From Gemmatimonadota bacterium (GTDB taxonomy: Bacteria > Gemmatimonadota > Gemmatimonadetes > Gemmatimonadales > Gemmatimonadaceae), in assembly GCA_028287205.1 (NCBI GenBank), contig JAQBQC010000460.1:1-7276 (forward strand): 7,276 nt of DNA, in the 5' to 3' direction. Of this stretch, positions 6,801 to 7,276 are shown one piece after another (position 1 is the first letter of the stretch; every line of letters begins with the position of its first letter). The position numbers were made by a program, and so were the translations under genes. The notes beneath the pieces were generated by a model that was not told the DNA's origin, ran no database searches, and was given only the letters and a program-made list of their open reading frames with translations.

Positions 6801-7205
6801 TGCTCGGGCAATCTCAAGACGTTCGGACAGGGCGGCTGGTACAACGGCCCGGTTGTGGGACCAGGCGCCGGCACGGCGGTGCCGATCGGCGTCAACTGGT
6901 TCTCCGAGTCTCCAGCGCTCTTCTTCGCCGGCTTCAACGAGCCGTTCAACGAGACCGGCGGCTACGCCAAGCTGCGCGAGATCTCCGTTGGCTACTCGTT
7001 CGACTCGCACTTCGTGAAGAACACGCTCGGACTCACGAGCGTCGATGTACGCGTCGCCGGTCGCAATCTCCACACGTGGACCGGATACACCGGCTACGAC
7101 CCGGAGACGAATCTCGGAGGTGCAGTGGGCCACTCGCTGGGCCTCGACTATTTCAACCAGCCACAGACGCGCTCGTTCGTAATCACACTCGGCCTCAACC
7201 GCTAA
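3870..7205 (+). CDS. SusC/RagA-family TonB-dependent outer-membrane receptor
   Basis: This 1111-residue protein is a complete outer-membrane importer of the SusC type, which uses TonB energy to bring oligosaccharides, peptides or other large nutrients into the periplasm together with a SusD-like lid. A signal peptide covers residues 1-24, with cleavage after AHA. A carboxypeptidase-regulatory-like beta-sandwich spans about 28-112 (it begins ITGRVTSDAGLPLASASV). EIVITG (115-120) resembles the TonB-box region of this family. The plug (about 125-275) has two family signatures: PLFVVDGVPVDN from residue 191, and IENIEILKGAAAGALYGAR, whose IEILKG lies at 241-246, followed by GVVLITTKSG. The rest is an aromatic-rich beta-barrel that runs to the C-terminus (SFVITLGLNR). 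The mature protein has just six Cys in three close pairs (322/330, 866/886, 968/978). The start at 3870 is set by AAGGAGG and the signal peptide. A second secreted protein starts 18 bp after the stop. The substrate cannot be deduced. Confidence 0.95.
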   Translation: MRSILRQTGTLLAFLALADTAAHAQGTTITGRVTSDAGLPLASASVLLEGMGIGTITREDGRYSLVVPAARANGQTATLVARLIGYKSVAVPVTLGNAPITHDFVLAANPLRLGEIVITGTGTSSAAEKLGNVRNHVDSTVITRSNESNIVESLAGKAPNVEVTGGSGEPGAGSYIRIRGTRSLASGNSQPLFVVDGVPVDNSSISTTNFNPVDGLNAGEIEGTAQQNRAADINPNDIENIEILKGAAAGALYGARAGQGVVLITTKSGKSGVTRYSLVSKLSLNDLNKKYPLQTRFGQGYYGQSPQQLNADSLGNPDPTACDNIGNFFCRTSWGPDLTVTGEKVYDHSNEAYVNGYTTDNNLSISGGNDRASFFLSGSYLYDRGVFQGPNNNFQRSTVRLKATQKLSDRFDVGGNVAFADSRGNYVERGNNTNGLQLGLLRTPPNWNNEPYKGPNGQITFRFQHPTVFDVVSDRGWNNPFWTLNEGTHNSQLGRVFGNINANFDATDWLKFAYVVGGDYYTDERLEGVPQGSTAPAPAGRITEGKVVNYELNHNLTATASHTFSPSFSGTFTLGNTLDDRHFRQLSDVGRTLVAAQPFNLINTVNRDPTLDFVQEIRNIGFFGQGTADLFDQLYLTAALRNDGSSTYDRNHLRAWFPKASASWTFSKVLSIPGVSFSKLRAAFGEAGQEPLPYLTTQTFTSTTPFATISQGVGTTPTYNGFGGLASSIQKATPSLVPERTREFEGGLDFGFFKDRADLGVTYYHATTRNVILTQRLASSSGYFQQVQQGAKFRNTGLELTANVRPITQQNFTWEIGAQWARNRSTVLDLLGANFVQLDPNYTTPQEVAIKGQPIGVMYDFGWAKCGISPGGMGAVIAGVDLSTVCAGQPNGALYIGPDGFPVGDPIQRIIGDPNPKWTGSLHTSVQLKKWQFSALLDIRHGGVINNGTKGALYAYGTHKDTQQRADCTFDAAGNTVCSGNLKTFGQGGWYNGPVVGPGAGTAVPIGVNWFSESPALFFAGFNEPFNETGGYAKLREISVGYSFDSHFVKNTLGLTSVDVRVAGRNLHTWTGYTGYDPETNLGGAVGHSLGLDYFNQPQTRSFVITLGLNR

Positions 7206-7211
7206 CCGACC

Positions 7212-7216
7212 GGAGG
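7212..7216 (+). promoter_or_regulatory. Shine-Dalgarno site of the partial downstream gene
   Basis: GGAGG (7212-7216) lies seven bases before ATG 7224. The surrounding GGAGGACTCA is identical to the ten bases at 3861-3870 ahead of the SusC-like gene. This supports ATG 7224 as a real start and balanced expression of the two genes. Confidence 0.75.
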
Positions 7217-7223
7217 ACTCACC

Positions 7224-7276
7224 ATGCGAAAGTCATTGATGCTCGCGGGAGCCGTGTCGCTCGCGGCCAGCGCCGC
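7224..7276 (+). CDS. Start of an exported protein, probably the SusD/RagB-like partner lipoprotein (3'-truncated)
   Basis: Only 17 complete codons are visible: MRKSLMLAGAVSLAASA, then a partial Ala codon. This is a typical export signal with a basic start followed by a hydrophobic Ala/Leu-rich core. The cleavage region, and any lipobox Cys, lie beyond the edge. The start is supported by GGAGG seven bases upstream. The gene follows the SusC-like stop by 18 bp, so the two are almost certainly co-transcribed. In this family SusC is nearly always followed by the SusD-like surface lipoprotein that captures substrate. The assignment therefore rests on position and the signal peptide, not on any visible SusD sequence. 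Confidence 0.7.
   Translation, partial: MRKSLMLAGAVSLAASA

Noticed and set aside
5550..7133. A 527-codon open frame on the minus strand inside the SusC-like gene
   Set aside because: It lies wholly antisense to a receptor with clear family motifs, its translation is Arg/Glu/Val-rich with no recognisable domain, and long antisense frames are expected in GC-rich coding DNA.
1..7276. CRISPR array, tRNA/rRNA gene, insertion sequence or phage attachment site
   Set aside because: No spaced repeat array, cloverleaf, transposase motif or terminal inverted repeats were seen by eye; the window is almost entirely filled by five co-directional genes.

Overview
The window reads as GC-rich chromosomal DNA from a Gram-negative, outer-membrane-bearing bacterium. 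A SusC-type TonB-dependent receptor combined with high GC, ordinary Shine-Dalgarno sites and a fatty-acid oxidation gene suggests Gemmatimonadota or a similar lineage rather than a typical AT-richer Bacteroidota. That placement is inference from style and was not tested by any search. All five genes lie on the + strand.

Layout: (1) 1-1056 is the 3' half of a FadJ/FadB-type multifunctional fatty-acid oxidation protein. The dehydrogenase active site and both C-terminal helical domains are present, and the hydratase half lies off the left edge. (2) 1057-1152 is a short regulatory gap with a hairpin over the fadJ stop and a tandem TGAC repeat. (3) 1153-2925 is a membrane sensor histidine kinase with a roughly 260-residue extracytoplasmic domain of no family I can name. 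(4) 2934-3629 is an OmpR/PhoB-family response regulator, 8 bases downstream and probably translationally coupled. (5) 3630-3869 is a 240-bp gap carrying a second copy of the tandem TGAC repeat, an 11-bp-period CGTGCGAG repeat, and two palindromes sharing the core GCACGTGC. (6) 3870-7205 is a complete SusC/RagA-type TonB-dependent outer-membrane receptor. (7) 7224 to the end is the first 17-18 codons of a secreted protein, most likely the SusD/RagB-type partner lipoprotein.

Working model: the kinase senses a signal in the periplasm and phosphorylates the regulator. The regulator binds paired sites 11 bp apart both upstream of its own operon and upstream of the SusC/SusD-like uptake pair. The uptake pair would import a bulky nutrient across the outer membrane using TonB energy. 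No substrate can be read from the sequence. The fadJ-like gene probably belongs to a separate transcription unit. The most useful lead is the repeat shared by the two intergenic gaps, since it offers a direct regulatory link between the two-component pair and the transporter.
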